Made by a program: the position numbers and the translations under genes. Under the pieces are notes generated by a model, which was not told the DNA's origin, did not search any database, and saw only the letters and a program-made list of their open reading frames with translations. A stretch of 59,675 bases of DNA. It comes from Actinomycetota bacterium. GTDB lineage: Bacteria > Actinomycetota > Actinomycetes > Actinomycetales > Microbacteriaceae. The stretch spans positions 1 through 59,675 of the forward strand of contig JAIUOH010000019.1 of the NCBI GenBank assembly GCA_020161315.1, written 5' to 3'. Shown piece after piece: positions 17,016 through 25,603 of this stretch (its first letter is position 1; each line of letters starts with the position of its first letter).

Positions 17016-17794
17016 GTGGGGGCAGTTGCGTGAGCAGCGCAAACGAGAACGCCCCGGTCGCGCTGGTGACGGGTGCCACATCTGGCATCGGTATCGATAT
17101 TGCGCGGCGACTTGTGAGCGATGGGTTTCGAGTGGCGGTCAGCGGGCGCTCCCGGGCGCGCGGGGCGCAGGTTGTTGCGGAGCTTGGCGCGGCCACGAGC
17201 TTCGTACAGGCCGACCTGCTGCTGCCGGGGGCGGCAACGGGGTTGATTGATCAGACCCTGGCTGAGTTTGGTCGCATCGACGTGCTCGTGAATAACGCCG
17301 CGATTGACCACACAAACGACCTGCTCGAAGTGGGTGAGGCTGAGATTCGCCAGACGTTCGAGTCAAACACTTTTGCCCCGATGAACCTGCTGATCGCGGC
17401 GGCCCGGGCGATGCGCGCGCAGGGCGAGGGTGGCGCCATCATCAACGTCACCTCGCGACTCGCGAGCATCGGTGTGCCCACCATGGGCATCTACAGCGCG
17501 AGCAAGGGTGCGCTGCTGGCGTTCACCAAGGCGGCCGCGATCGACCTCGCCCAGTACGGCATTCGCGTGAACGCGGTGGCCCCGGGCATGACCCGCACGC
17601 CGCTCTACGAGGAGTGGCTTGAGGGCCTGGCCGATCCCGCAGCCGAGGCAGAAAAGGTGGCCGCGGCTATTCCGCTCGGACGAATCGCGACACCCGGTGA
17701 CGTAGCGGCAACTGTGGCGTTTCTCGCGAGCCCCGGTGCTGCGTACCTCACCGGTGTATCGATTCCTGTTGACGGCGGCTATCTCGCCAAGTAG
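17012..17794 (+). CDS. Short-chain dehydrogenase/reductase (SDR)
   Basis: Classical SDR of 260 residues. Nucleotide-binding TGATSGIG lies at about 20-27, NNAA follows strand 4, and the catalytic Tyr161 and Lys165 sit in YSASKGALL with an upstream Ser in NVTSR. The C-terminal segment GAAYLTGVSIPVDGGY is the standard SDR end. ATG 17012 overlaps the GntR stop (ATGA); GTG 17030 is an alternative start. Cotranscription with the regulator implies a role in the same pathway, for instance oxidising or reducing a hydroxy intermediate, but the substrate cannot be read from the sequence. Confidence 0.87.
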   Translation: MSGGSCVSSANENAPVALVTGATSGIGIDIARRLVSDGFRVAVSGRSRARGAQVVAELGAATSFVQADLLLPGAATGLIDQTLAEFGRIDVLVNNAAIDHTNDLLEVGEAEIRQTFESNTFAPMNLLIAAARAMRAQGEGGAIINVTSRLASIGVPTMGIYSASKGALLAFTKAAAIDLAQYGIRVNAVAPGMTRTPLYEEWLEGLADPAAEAEKVAAAIPLGRIATPGDVAATVAFLASPGAAYLTGVSIPVDGGYLAK

Positions 17795-17836
17795 TTCGCC
17801 GGTTCATGTTCGAGAGCGCGAAGAAAGCTAGAAGTG

Positions 17837-19126
17837 ATGGGTCAGGGTAGCAATTCGGCCGCGAAAAAGCGGGCCGCTCCGCGCACGGGCAGAATTATGC
17901 TCTACGTGAGCAAGCGAGAGCGAAACCGTTTGAAGCGGTTGCTGCGTGTTGAGATGGTCGGCGGCATTCTTGTGATGATTGCCGCGGTGATTGGGTTTGC
18001 GCTCGCGAACAGCCCGGCAAGTGAGTGGTACTTTTCGCTTCGCGACACGAGGATCGGTCCCGAGGCCCTGCACCTCAACCTGACGTTGGGGCAGTGGGCG
18101 TCTGACGGGCTGCTTGCGGTCTTCTTCTTTCTTGTGGGACTCGAACTGAAACGCGAGTTCGTCGAGGGGGCACTGAGTCGTTTCTCGACCGCAATCGTGC
18201 CCGTGGTTGCCGCCGCCGGCGGCGTCATCACACCCGCACTGATTTACCTCGCGGTGAATGCGGGGCGTGAGTCGGTACATGGTTGGGCGATCCCGACGGC
18301 AACCGACATCGCGTTCGCGGTTGCCGTGCTCGGATTGATCGCGCCGCGGGTTCCGCTCGCGCTGCGCATTTTCTTGCTGACGCTCGCGGTGGTCGATGAC
18401 TTCATTGCGATCGGCATCATCGCGTTCTTCTATACGAACGGCATTCAGTTCTTGCCTCTCATCGCGGCTATCGTGCTTGTGGGTCTGTACGCGCTGCTCA
18501 CCCGCCGGTTTGCTGGCTGGTATCACTCGCGTGCCTGGGCGGCGTGGCTCACGCTGCTGCCCATCGGCATTGTCGTGTGGACGCTGATGCACGCCTCTGG
18601 TGTGCACGCGACCATTGCGGGCGTTCTGCTCGCGTTTACCGTGCCGGTCGCGATGATGCCTCGCGGCGTCGACGAGCACGACCCCAGCGACCCGAGCACG
18701 CGGCCGCACCACCTGGCGGAGCATTTTGGCTACAGGTTTGGCCCGATTTCGACGGGCATTGCCGTGCCGGTGTTCGCGTTCTTCGCCGCCGGGGTCGCGA
18801 TTAAGGGTTCATCAGGGTTCATGACTGACCCCGTGACAATCGGCATTGTGCTCGGCCTGGTACTCGGCAAGCCTATTGGCATCGTGCTGACCACGCTCGC
18901 GCTCACAAAGTGGACCGGCGCAGAGCTCGACCCAGGGGTAAAGCTGCGCGAGCTCATCGGTGTTGGCGCGCTTGCCGGCGTCGGTTTCACGGTTGCGATG
19001 CTCGTTGCGGAGTTGAGCTTCGATGACGTGGCAACTGCCGACACGGCGAGGCTCGCGGTGATGACTGGGTCGGTGATCGCGGTTGTCGTTGCGGCACTGT
19101 TTCTGGTGCGGCCGCGACGGGGCTGA
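17837..19126 (+). CDS. nhaA: Na+/H+ antiporter NhaA
   Basis: About 429 residues with eleven to twelve predicted helices. Diagnostic NhaA segments are present: FFFLVGLELKREF, ATDIAFAVAVLGL and VVDDFIAIGIIAFFY with the ion-binding Asp pair, and a C-terminal GVGFTVAMLVAELSF. ATG 17837 is spaced nine bases from AGAAAG; GTG 17834 is an equally framed alternative. It exchanges external protons for cytoplasmic sodium across the cell membrane. It follows the SDR by 42 bases on the same strand; the TRAP transporter in this block is of a type that usually imports with sodium, so an energetic link is conceivable but inferred. Confidence 0.92.
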   Translation: MGQGSNSAAKKRAAPRTGRIMLYVSKRERNRLKRLLRVEMVGGILVMIAAVIGFALANSPASEWYFSLRDTRIGPEALHLNLTLGQWASDGLLAVFFFLVGLELKREFVEGALSRFSTAIVPVVAAAGGVITPALIYLAVNAGRESVHGWAIPTATDIAFAVAVLGLIAPRVPLALRIFLLTLAVVDDFIAIGIIAFFYTNGIQFLPLIAAIVLVGLYALLTRRFAGWYHSRAWAAWLTLLPIGIVVWTLMHASGVHATIAGVLLAFTVPVAMMPRGVDEHDPSDPSTRPHHLAEHFGYRFGPISTGIAVPVFAFFAAGVAIKGSSGFMTDPVTIGIVLGLVLGKPIGIVLTTLALTKWTGAELDPGVKLRELIGVGALAGVGFTVAMLVAELSFDDVATADTARLAVMTGSVIAVVVAALFLVRPRRG

Positions 19127-19507
19127 GCCTCGGTTCACGCACTCCCCATCACTGGACATCAGTGACGTCCACTCAGGGCCTTCTTAAAGTTGTGTCGCAC
19201 ACGCGCACGGTGTGGGATCCCGCTGAGCGGACGGGGCTCCTGTAAATCGGTGATTGTTTCTATCATTTGGCCACAGAAGACCTACATGCCATCACTGCAT
19301 TACGTGCGAGATAGGCGTTCCGTGCGTCAAATTTGCTGAAAATCTCGCACGCAATGCATTTCTCGCACGCAGTGAAGCTCACACGAACAGTATGTCTTTT
19401 GACATCGTCGTTGCGAACAGCGTCGCGCGGCTCGGGGTGCGTGACCCTCAACATTCCAGCCCCACCGGACTGCAAGAAGACCCTGACGTGCGCTGATGTT
19501 GGAATGA
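19127..19507. other. Low-GC non-coding stretch before a decayed gene
   Basis: About 380 bases with visibly lower GC than its surroundings. It contains two direct copies of TCTCGCACGCA (near 19343 and 19361) and an opposed TGCGAGAT near 19306, which could be an operator array of the neighbouring decayed gene. No frame here carries recognisable protein similarity. Confidence 0.4.
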
Positions 19508-19827
19508 ATGCGAGGCAGCGAGTTGAGCGAATTTCTCGACGGCATTGTGCGCTGCCTGCGTGATCAAGGTACCGATGACGCGGGGGTTGAAGTCAAAGAA
19601 AGCGCAACAAAGCTCTGATTTCTGAACATCGTAAGTGGATACGCGACCTGACTGATCGTGGTCTTGATGCTCACGAAGACGCTGCGCTCATCATCGTGCG
19701 GCGTGAGGGACGCATCTCGGTTGAAGGTTTGCGCGAAACTCTTCGTATCGATTCTGACGAAGCCAGGGGTATTCTTGTTCGATTCCGAGATGAGGGTGTG
19801 CTGAAACGTGGGGCTGAGAACACGTAG
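19508..19827 (+). pseudogene. Remnant of an AlbA_2/Schlafen-type ATP-binding protein gene
   Basis: Two fragments of one gene remain. The first (ATG 19508 to TGA 19618, 36 residues) reads SEFLDGIVRCLRDQGTDDAG then VEVKESATKL, the N terminus expected of putative DNA-binding AlbA_2/AAA_4 proteins. The second, in a different frame (19621 to TAG 19827, 68 residues), reads as a helical C-terminal winged-helix end with HEDAALIIVRREGRISVEGL. Members are usually 450-550 residues, so an internal deletion has removed most of the gene and shifted the frame. Such genes are often accessory. The assignment rests on remembered family style, so it is moderate. Confidence 0.55.
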
Positions 19828-19852
19828 GAATAGCAAAGGGGCAAGCTCGACT

Positions 19853-20725
19853 TCACCAGCGTGCCCGCGGCGCCCAGTTCGCCGGGTCGATGCTGCCGTT
19901 ATACATGGGCAGATGGATCGGCGCATCGCCGTCGACAAACTGGCCCCACAGGCGGTTGAGCCCTGCCGTGCCGAAGGTGCGCACCTGCTCAACTCGCGCG
20001 TCGGCGATCGTTGCAACGATAGTCGCCTCTTCGGTGCCCGCGTCGGCGAGCACCTCGCCCTCAGCGTCGATGATGAGGCTTCGCCCCCGACCGAAGGGGG
20101 CCGCGCAGTTGACCGAGACAAACATGCACTGATTCGTGATTGCGTGCGCGCGTGCGAGCACGAGCTCTTGCGCGCGATCGGCGGCCCGCGACTGCGCGAT
20201 GTTCAGAATAACCTCGGCGCCGAGCCAGGCGAGTTGCCTCGAGTGCTCTGGAAACCAGGTGTCGTAGCAGTTCGAGAGGCCGATGTGCCCGAGCCCCTCT
20301 GCAGCGAGCACCTCAAACTGTGTGCCCGGCGCAACCTTTTCGTAGGGGCGCCACGGAAACATCTTGCGGTAGCTCGCCCTGAGCGAGCCGCCCGGGTCAA
20401 AGATGAGCTGGGTGTTGTAGTGCGCGCCGGATTCGTCGACCTCGATGATGCTGCCGGGGCACAACCAGATGCCGTGGTGTGCGGCGATGGTGCCAAGCGC
20501 CGCTACGAAGGGTGAGTCGAGCCGCTGCGCAGATGACCGCAGCGCGGCCTCGCGATCCTCAAGAGGCAGGTGCTCAAGCCCAACGAGGTGCAGTTCGGGG
20601 TAGCTGAGCAGCGAGATCTCTGGAAAGCAGGCGAGGGTGGCCGCAACGTCTGCGGCAAAGGCGGTGAGTGGTGTCTCGAACGGCAACGGAATCCGCTGGG
20701 CAACCCCAATGGTGAGATCTGACAC
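19853..20725 (-). CDS. Carbon-nitrogen hydrolase (nitrilase superfamily amidase)
   Basis: Thiol amidohydrolase of about 290 residues. The catalytic triad is visible: Glu44 in LSYPELHLVG, Lys121 in ASYRKMFPW and Cys153 in GLSNCYDTWFPE. GTG 20725 is chosen because AAGGGCGG lies at proper distance; ATG 20749 would add eight residues without a ribosome site. It is 90 bases downstream of the TRAP transporter genes on the same strand, separated by a hairpin, so it may be expressed by read-through and act on an imported amide or an amide intermediate. The substrate class (aliphatic amide, N-carbamoyl or omega-amide) is undetermined. Confidence 0.85.
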   Translation of the reverse strand: MSDLTIGVAQRIPLPFETPLTAFAADVAATLACFPEISLLSYPELHLVGLEHLPLEDREAALRSSAQRLDSPFVAALGTIAAHHGIWLCPGSIIEVDESGAHYNTQLIFDPGGSLRASYRKMFPWRPYEKVAPGTQFEVLAAEGLGHIGLSNCYDTWFPEHSRQLAWLGAEVILNIAQSRAADRAQELVLARAHAITNQCMFVSVNCAAPFGRGRSLIIDAEGEVLADAGTEEATIVATIADARVEQVRTFGTAGLNRLWGQFVDGDAPIHLPMYNGSIDPANWAPRARW

Positions 20726-20765
20726 GTGCAACCGCCCTTCTTGCAGCATGATAGCTGCAGATACG

Positions 20766-20802
20766 ACGGGGCCCTCCGTGCCGTTGGCGCGGAGGGCCCC
20801 GT
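20766..20802 (-). terminator. Hairpin downstream of the TRAP transporter genes
   Basis: Perfect 13-base arms ACGGGGCCCTCCG / CGGAGGGCCCCGT with an 11-base loop, 14 bases after the DctM stop. No T-run follows on the minus strand, so it may be a partial terminator or RNA stabiliser before the hydrolase gene. Confidence 0.6.
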
Positions 20803-20815
20803 GATCCTCTTCGAG

Positions 20816-22093
20816 CTACTTCATAAGGCTCGGTAGGAACGTGCTGATCTGCGGCACAAACGTGATGACCACCAGCACCGCGATGAGCGCAATCACGTAC
20901 GGAAGCGCCGCGAGGCTGACCTTCTCGATTGACAGGCCGCTGATCGCCGAGGCGACGTTGAGATTGTCACCAACCGGCGGCGTCGCAAAGCCGATCATGG
21001 AAGCCATGATCATGATGATGCCGAAGTGCACCGGATCCATGCCAAAGCCCGTGACGACGGGCACGAGAATCGGGGCCATCAAGATGATGCCGGCCAGTGT
21101 CTCCATGAACATGCCCATGAAGAGCAGCAGCACGAGAATCACGAGCAGGATCACCCAGAACGGCACCGCGAGCGAACCGAGCCAGCCTGACACGAGCATC
21201 GGTACGCGCTCCACCGTGAGGATGCGCGCGTAGGTCGATGCGGTTGCGATGATCACGAGGATCATGCCCGAGATGAGCAGGGTCGACTTGAACATCGTCG
21301 GAATATCGCTGCGCTTCGCCTCGCGGTAGACGAGGGTGAGTACGACGCTGTAGGCAACCGCGATGCCCGCGGCCTCGGTCGGGGTGAAGACGCCACCGTA
21401 GATGCCGCCAAGCACGACGATCGGCATGAGCAGGGTCCACTTGGCTCGCCACACGGCGGTCCAGCGTTCCTTCCAAGTGGCCTTTGGCACGCCGGTACCG
21501 AAGCCGCCCTTCTTGGCGTAGTAGCGGCTCACAAAGTAGAGCACGACCACAATGATCAGGCCGGGAATGAAGCCAGCCATGAACAGGTCACCGATTGAGG
21601 TGTTGGTGGTGATGCCGTAGATCACGAGCGGGATGCTCGGGGGGATCACGATGCCAACGCCACCCGCGGTCGCGAGCACGCCCGCGCTGTAGCCCTTGCT
21701 GTAGCCCTCGCGAATCATCGAGGGGATCATGATGCCGCCGATTGCCGCAACGGTCGCGGGGCCAGAGCCGCTGAGCATCGCGAACACCGTGGTTGCGAGC
21801 AGCGCGACGGCAGCGAGGCCGCCGGTGATGTGGCCGACGAATGCCTTTGCTACCTCGATGAGGCGGCGAGAGAGGCCGCCGTATTCCATGATCACGCCCG
21901 AGAGCACGAACAGGGGCACCGCGAGCAGCGGGTACGAGTCAACCGCGCCGAACATGGTTTGGGTGAGGTAGCTCACTGGGATCACGTTGGTGACGAGTAC
22001 CGCGAGCACCGAAGAGATGCCGAGCGCGAAGGCGATCGGCATGCCGATGATCAGCAGGATCGCGAAAACAATAAAGAGGAGTGCAATACCCAT
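20816..22093 (-). CDS. TRAP transporter large permease (DctM family)
   Basis: 425 residues with about twelve hydrophobic helices; typical DctM length. Family segments include GAVDSYPLLAVPLFVLSG near residue 50, SGSGPATVAAIGGIMIPSM near 110 and the C-terminal GFATPPVGDNLNVASAI. It forms the main ion-coupled translocation channel of a TRAP importer, usually driven by sodium. Starts at ATG 22093, two bases after the DctQ stop, so the two permease subunits are tightly coupled. Confidence 0.93.
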   Translation of the reverse strand: MGIALLFIVFAILLIIGMPIAFALGISSVLAVLVTNVIPVSYLTQTMFGAVDSYPLLAVPLFVLSGVIMEYGGLSRRLIEVAKAFVGHITGGLAAVALLATTVFAMLSGSGPATVAAIGGIMIPSMIREGYSKGYSAGVLATAGGVGIVIPPSIPLVIYGITTNTSIGDLFMAGFIPGLIIVVVLYFVSRYYAKKGGFGTGVPKATWKERWTAVWRAKWTLLMPIVVLGGIYGGVFTPTEAAGIAVAYSVVLTLVYREAKRSDIPTMFKSTLLISGMILVIIATASTYARILTVERVPMLVSGWLGSLAVPFWVILLVILVLLLFMGMFMETLAGIILMAPILVPVVTGFGMDPVHFGIIMIMASMIGFATPPVGDNLNVASAISGLSIEKVSLAALPYVIALIAVLVVITFVPQISTFLPSLMK

Positions 22094-22095
22094 GA

Positions 22096-22629
22096 TCAGT
22101 CGACCTCCAGCGGAGCCTTGGGAATAGGGGCATTGGGCTGCTTGATGATGTCAGCGAAGGCGAGCACTGTGTGCTGTGCGACGCGGAATGACATCAGCAG
22201 CATGCCGAGGGTCAGGCCGAAGTAGACGAACGACATCGGAATACGCGACGCGGCAGAGACCTGGCCGCTTGCTACTTGCTGCATGACCTGCTGCCACGAC
22301 AGCACGAGCATGAGCAGCAAGAACGCGAGCCAAAGCACAAACACCACGATGCGAATGACACGCTGAGCGATCGGTAGCTTCGACCCGATCAGATCGACGA
22401 TGACGTTGAACTTGACGTGGCGCAGGTACTTTACTGCGTAACTGCCGGCGATCCAGACGAACCACACGAGCGCGAAGCGGGCGATCTCTTCAGACCACAC
22501 GAGGGGCGCGCCCATGACGTAGCGCATGATGACCTGAGCTACGACAAGCACCGAGAAGATCACGAGCGCTGCCGAGGCGAGGTAGACCTCGACGTACTCG
22601 TCGAGGTGCCTGAGAATGCGTTTGAGCAT
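22096..22629 (-). CDS. TRAP transporter small permease (DctQ family)
   Basis: 177 residues, four predicted helices; the segment MRYVMGAPLVWSEEIARFAL is the DctQ hallmark between helices 1 and 2. Partner of DctM in the membrane. It starts at ATG 22629, 73 bases downstream of the binding-protein gene. Confidence 0.92.
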   Translation of the reverse strand: MLKRILRHLDEYVEVYLASAALVIFSVLVVAQVIMRYVMGAPLVWSEEIARFALVWFVWIAGSYAVKYLRHVKFNVIVDLIGSKLPIAQRVIRIVVFVLWLAFLLLMLVLSWQQVMQQVASGQVSAASRIPMSFVYFGLTLGMLLMSFRVAQHTVLAFADIIKQPNAPIPKAPLEVD

Positions 22630-22702
22630 AAGTGGACTTTCTAAAAGACGAAAAAGAAGTGCGGGCCCGCGCCTGGAAAGGCGAGAGCCCGCACGAAAGT
22701 GG

Positions 22703-23749
22703 CTACTTGATAGCGTCGAGGAAGGTGGTGTTGCCAGCTGCCTCGAGGATCGCCTTCAGCTTCTCGGTGTCGACCTTAGACGCGTTCTGCTCGTAGAACG
22801 GAACGGTTGCTTCGACCCATGCCTTGCGCTGTGCGGGCGAGACATCAGCAACGCTGCCGCCGGCCTCTTCGATCTTGGTGCGCACCTCATCGTTGATGCC
22901 AGCCTTCAGCTCGCGCAGCTTTACGATCATGTCGTCAGCGGCGGTCGTGATAATCTCCTGGTCCTCCTTGGGCAGGCCCTCGAGGAAGCTCTTGCTGATC
23001 AGGATGACCTCGGGGTCGTAGATCCAACGCAGCTCGGTGAGCTTCGAAGCGGGTTCGGTGAACTTGGCCGAGTAGAGCAGCTCGAAGGGGTTCTCAACGC
23101 CATCGACCACGCCCTGCTGCAGAGCGGTGAAGACCTCGGGGAACGCCATCGGGGTGGGTGCTGCGCCCATGCTCTCCCAGTACGCAATGTGCATCGGCAC
23201 CTGCATGGTGCGCAACTTTTTGCCCTTGATGTCTGCGGGCTCGACCACGGTGTCGGTGGTCATCGCGAGGTTGCGGAAGCCGTTCTCGCCCCAGCCGAGA
23301 GCGGTAAGGCCGCTCTCTTCGATGCCCGAGAGCATCTCGTCGCCGATCTCGCTGTCGAGCACCTTGTAGGCGGTCTCGGCATCTTCAAAGATGAAGGGGA
23401 AGTCGAAGACCTGCAGCGAATCGTCGAAGTTTGCGAGCACGCCCACCGAGGGGGCAGTCATCTCAAGGTTGCCGGCCTGAACTGCCTCAACCATTTCGCG
23501 CTCGCCACCGAGCTGGCTGTCCGGGTAGACCTCAACGGTGATGCGACCGTCTGAACGCTCGTTCACCAGCTCAGCGAAGTAGTCGTAGGCCTGGTTCTGC
23601 GTATCGCCAGCAGAAATCACGTTGCCGAACTTGATGGTGTAGCTCGAGCCTTCGGCAGCGCCGCCGCCGTTTCCGCCGGCGGGAGCGCATGCGCTGAGCC
23701 CCAGTGCGGCAATGGCTCCGAGCACAATCGCAGTCTTGCGCTTGAACAT
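22703..23749 (-). CDS. TRAP transporter substrate-binding lipoprotein (DctP family)
   Basis: 348 residues. The lipoprotein signal ends LGLSACAPAGG (Cys about 21), so it is anchored outside the membrane. DctP features: SAGDTQNQAYDYFAELVNER in the first lobe, GGEREMVEAVQAGNLEMT, and KKLRTMQVPMHIAYWESMG with the arginine that commonly binds the substrate carboxylate, followed by PMAFPEVFTALQQGVVDGVE. This indicates an organic acid or amino acid ligand. It is the first gene of the TRAP operon and is divergent from the semialdehyde dehydrogenase; two operator copies lie between them. Confidence 0.93.
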   Translation of the reverse strand: MFKRKTAIVLGAIAALGLSACAPAGGNGGGAAEGSSYTIKFGNVISAGDTQNQAYDYFAELVNERSDGRITVEVYPDSQLGGEREMVEAVQAGNLEMTAPSVGVLANFDDSLQVFDFPFIFEDAETAYKVLDSEIGDEMLSGIEESGLTALGWGENGFRNLAMTTDTVVEPADIKGKKLRTMQVPMHIAYWESMGAAPTPMAFPEVFTALQQGVVDGVENPFELLYSAKFTEPASKLTELRWIYDPEVILISKSFLEGLPKEDQEIITTAADDMIVKLRELKAGINDEVRTKIEEAGGSVADVSPAQRKAWVEATVPFYEQNASKVDTEKLKAILEAAGNTTFLDAIK

Positions 23750-23838
23750 TGAGAAACCTCCATTGGTTACGACTGGCCGACTGTCGGCCAGATAGCCAGA
23801 GGTGGTTGGCGAGGATCGTCAACCGGCTATGAGGCTTA

Positions 23839-23851
23839 CTGTAATACAGTT
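23839..23851. promoter_or_regulatory. GntR-type operator ACTGTAATACAGT (TRAP side)
   Basis: Perfect palindrome apart from the AAT spacer, 90 bases upstream of the DctP start, in the divergent promoter region. Identical in core to the copy at 23900. Confidence 0.7.
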
Positions 23852-23899
23852 TCACCGACAGTCGGACCATATTCTGGTATCGATTCGATAAACAGTGTT

Positions 23900-23912
23900 A
23901 CTGTAATACAGT
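23900..23912. promoter_or_regulatory. GntR-type operator ACTGTAATACAGT (dehydrogenase side)
   Basis: Second identical 13-base copy, 61 bases from the first, about six helical turns, which would allow a looped or cooperative complex controlling both divergent operons. Confidence 0.7.
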
Positions 23913-24024
23913 TGGAGAGGCGCAGTGAGGCTCCGGTGCTAATCGCTTGGCGATCCTTGGCCGAAGCTGAACGAAGCTGTGCTCTTACGCAGTTTCTGTA
24001 CTAATTCACGTATAAGGAGTCACC

Positions 24025-25506
24025 ATGACACTGCTCAGCCCCTCAGCCGAGCGCCTTGCCGCCTCAGACGCGGCTATCGCAAGCCTGCCAAACTTTGCGA
24101 ACCACGAGCCCGGTGCGAACGAGTTCGCTGTGCTCGACCCCTCTACCGAGCAGCGCATTGCGACCCTGCCGAGCTACTCGACCGACTACGCAATCGAGCA
24201 GGTTGCGATCGCTGACGAGGCAGGCCGCGCTTGGGCCGCCACGACCCCGCGCCACCGCTCTGACGTGCTGCACAATGTGTACGCGCACCTCATCGCAAAC
24301 CGTGAGCGCCTTGCGTTCGTCATTAGCCGCGAGATGGGCAAGACCCTGGCAGAGGCTACCGGTGAGGTGCAGTACGCCGCCGACTACGTGCGCTGGAATG
24401 CCGACTCGCTGCTGAGCCCGGCCGGTGGCTACCGCGAGAATCCGGTCGGTGGGTCGACGATTCTCACGAAGCGCGCGCCCGTTGGCCTTGCGCTGCTCAT
24501 CGCCCCCTGGAACTTTCCGATGGCCATGATTACCCGCAAGATCGCTCCCGCAATTGCGGCTGGCTGCGGTTCGGTTATCAAGCCCGCGGGCCTGACCCCG
24601 CTCACCACACTGCTGACCGTAGAGCTGATGGCAGAGGCTGGCGTGCCACGCGAGTTGATGCGTGTGGTCACCACCACGCAGTCGGGTGCGTTCAGCGAGG
24701 CCGTGCTCGGCGACCCCCGCGTGCGCAAGATCTCGTTCACGGGTTCGACCGAGGTCGGCTCGACGCTGATGGGTCTCGCCGCTAAGAACATCGTCAAGAG
24801 CTCGATGGAGCTCGGTGGCAACGCACCCTGCATCGTCTTCGACGACGCAGACCTCGACCGCGCTGTCGAGGGTGTGTTCCTCGCGAAGATGCGCAACGGT
24901 GGCCAGTCGTGCGTCGCAGCCAACCGCATCTACGTGCAAGACGGCATCGCTGACGCGTTCGTCGAGGCATTCTCAGAGAAGATGGCGTCGGTGAAGCTCG
25001 GCGCAGCAATCGCTGAGGGTGCAGACCTCGGCCCGGTCATCGATCGCCGCGCGGTCGATCGCCTCTCGGCACTCGTCGAAGACGCGACTGGCAAGGGCGC
25101 CGAACTGCGCGCCGGCGGCAGCGCACCTGACGCTCCGGGCTACTTCTTCGAGGCCACCGTGCTCGACAAGGTCTCGGCAGACACCGACATCGCAAACACC
25201 GAGATCTTCGGCCCAGTCGCTGCGATCAGCCGCTTCTCGACTCAGGCCGAGGTGCTGCAGCGCTCGAACGATACCCCGTTCGGTCTCGCAAGCTACGTCT
25301 TCACCGAGAATCTCGATCGCGCGCTCAACGTCGCTGACCAGCTCGAGACCGGCCTCGTCGGTATCAACAACGGCGTGCCCTCAAACGTGGCGGCACCGTT
25401 CGGTGGCATGAAGCAGTCGGGTCTCGGCCGCGAGGGCAGCCACGAGGGCCTCGAGGAATACCAGGAGATTCGTTTCTACAACATCGCACGTCGCGACACC
25501 GTTTAA
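24025..25506 (+). CDS. NAD(P)-dependent succinate-semialdehyde-type aldehyde dehydrogenase
   Basis: 493 residues. Catalytic features: PWNFP at 161-165, FTGSTEVGS at 239-246, Glu262 in MELGGNAP and nucleophile Cys296 in GGQSCVAANR. The family resemblance is to GabD-type dehydrogenases that oxidise short acidic semialdehydes to diacids in the cytoplasm. ATG 24025 follows AAGGAG. Next is a GABA-type aminotransferase 97 bases on, giving the aminotransferase/dehydrogenase pair used for omega-amino acids. Two GntR operators precede it. Aspartate or 2-aminoadipate semialdehyde are possible alternative substrates. Confidence 0.9.
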   Translation: MTLLSPSAERLAASDAAIASLPNFANHEPGANEFAVLDPSTEQRIATLPSYSTDYAIEQVAIADEAGRAWAATTPRHRSDVLHNVYAHLIANRERLAFVISREMGKTLAEATGEVQYAADYVRWNADSLLSPAGGYRENPVGGSTILTKRAPVGLALLIAPWNFPMAMITRKIAPAIAAGCGSVIKPAGLTPLTTLLTVELMAEAGVPRELMRVVTTTQSGAFSEAVLGDPRVRKISFTGSTEVGSTLMGLAAKNIVKSSMELGGNAPCIVFDDADLDRAVEGVFLAKMRNGGQSCVAANRIYVQDGIADAFVEAFSEKMASVKLGAAIAEGADLGPVIDRRAVDRLSALVEDATGKGAELRAGGSAPDAPGYFFEATVLDKVSADTDIANTEIFGPVAAISRFSTQAEVLQRSNDTPFGLASYVFTENLDRALNVADQLETGLVGINNGVPSNVAAPFGGMKQSGLGREGSHEGLEEYQEIRFYNIARRDTV

Positions 25507-25518
25507 GTTGGATCACGG

Positions 25519-25549
25519 CTGGGGGGTGCCGCGAAGCGGCACCCCCCAG
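25519..25549. terminator. Intercistronic hairpin
   Basis: Perfect 14-base arms CTGGGGGGTGCCGC / GCGGCACCCCCCAG around a GAA loop, between the dehydrogenase and aminotransferase genes. No adjacent T-run, so it may set relative mRNA levels rather than end transcription fully. Confidence 0.65.
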
Positions 25550-25603
25550 CGATCCTCGCCATAGCTTTTTACAACACTCATCACAGCAACACAGGAGCAT
25601 CAC

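Noticed and set aside
17828-18724. 298-codon minus-strand frame opposite nhaA
   Set aside because: Composition dominated by Arg/His from antisense of hydrophobic helices; no start signal.
22616-23554. 312-codon plus-strand open frame across the TRAP binding-protein gene
   Set aside because: Antisense to an unmistakable DctP gene with lipobox.
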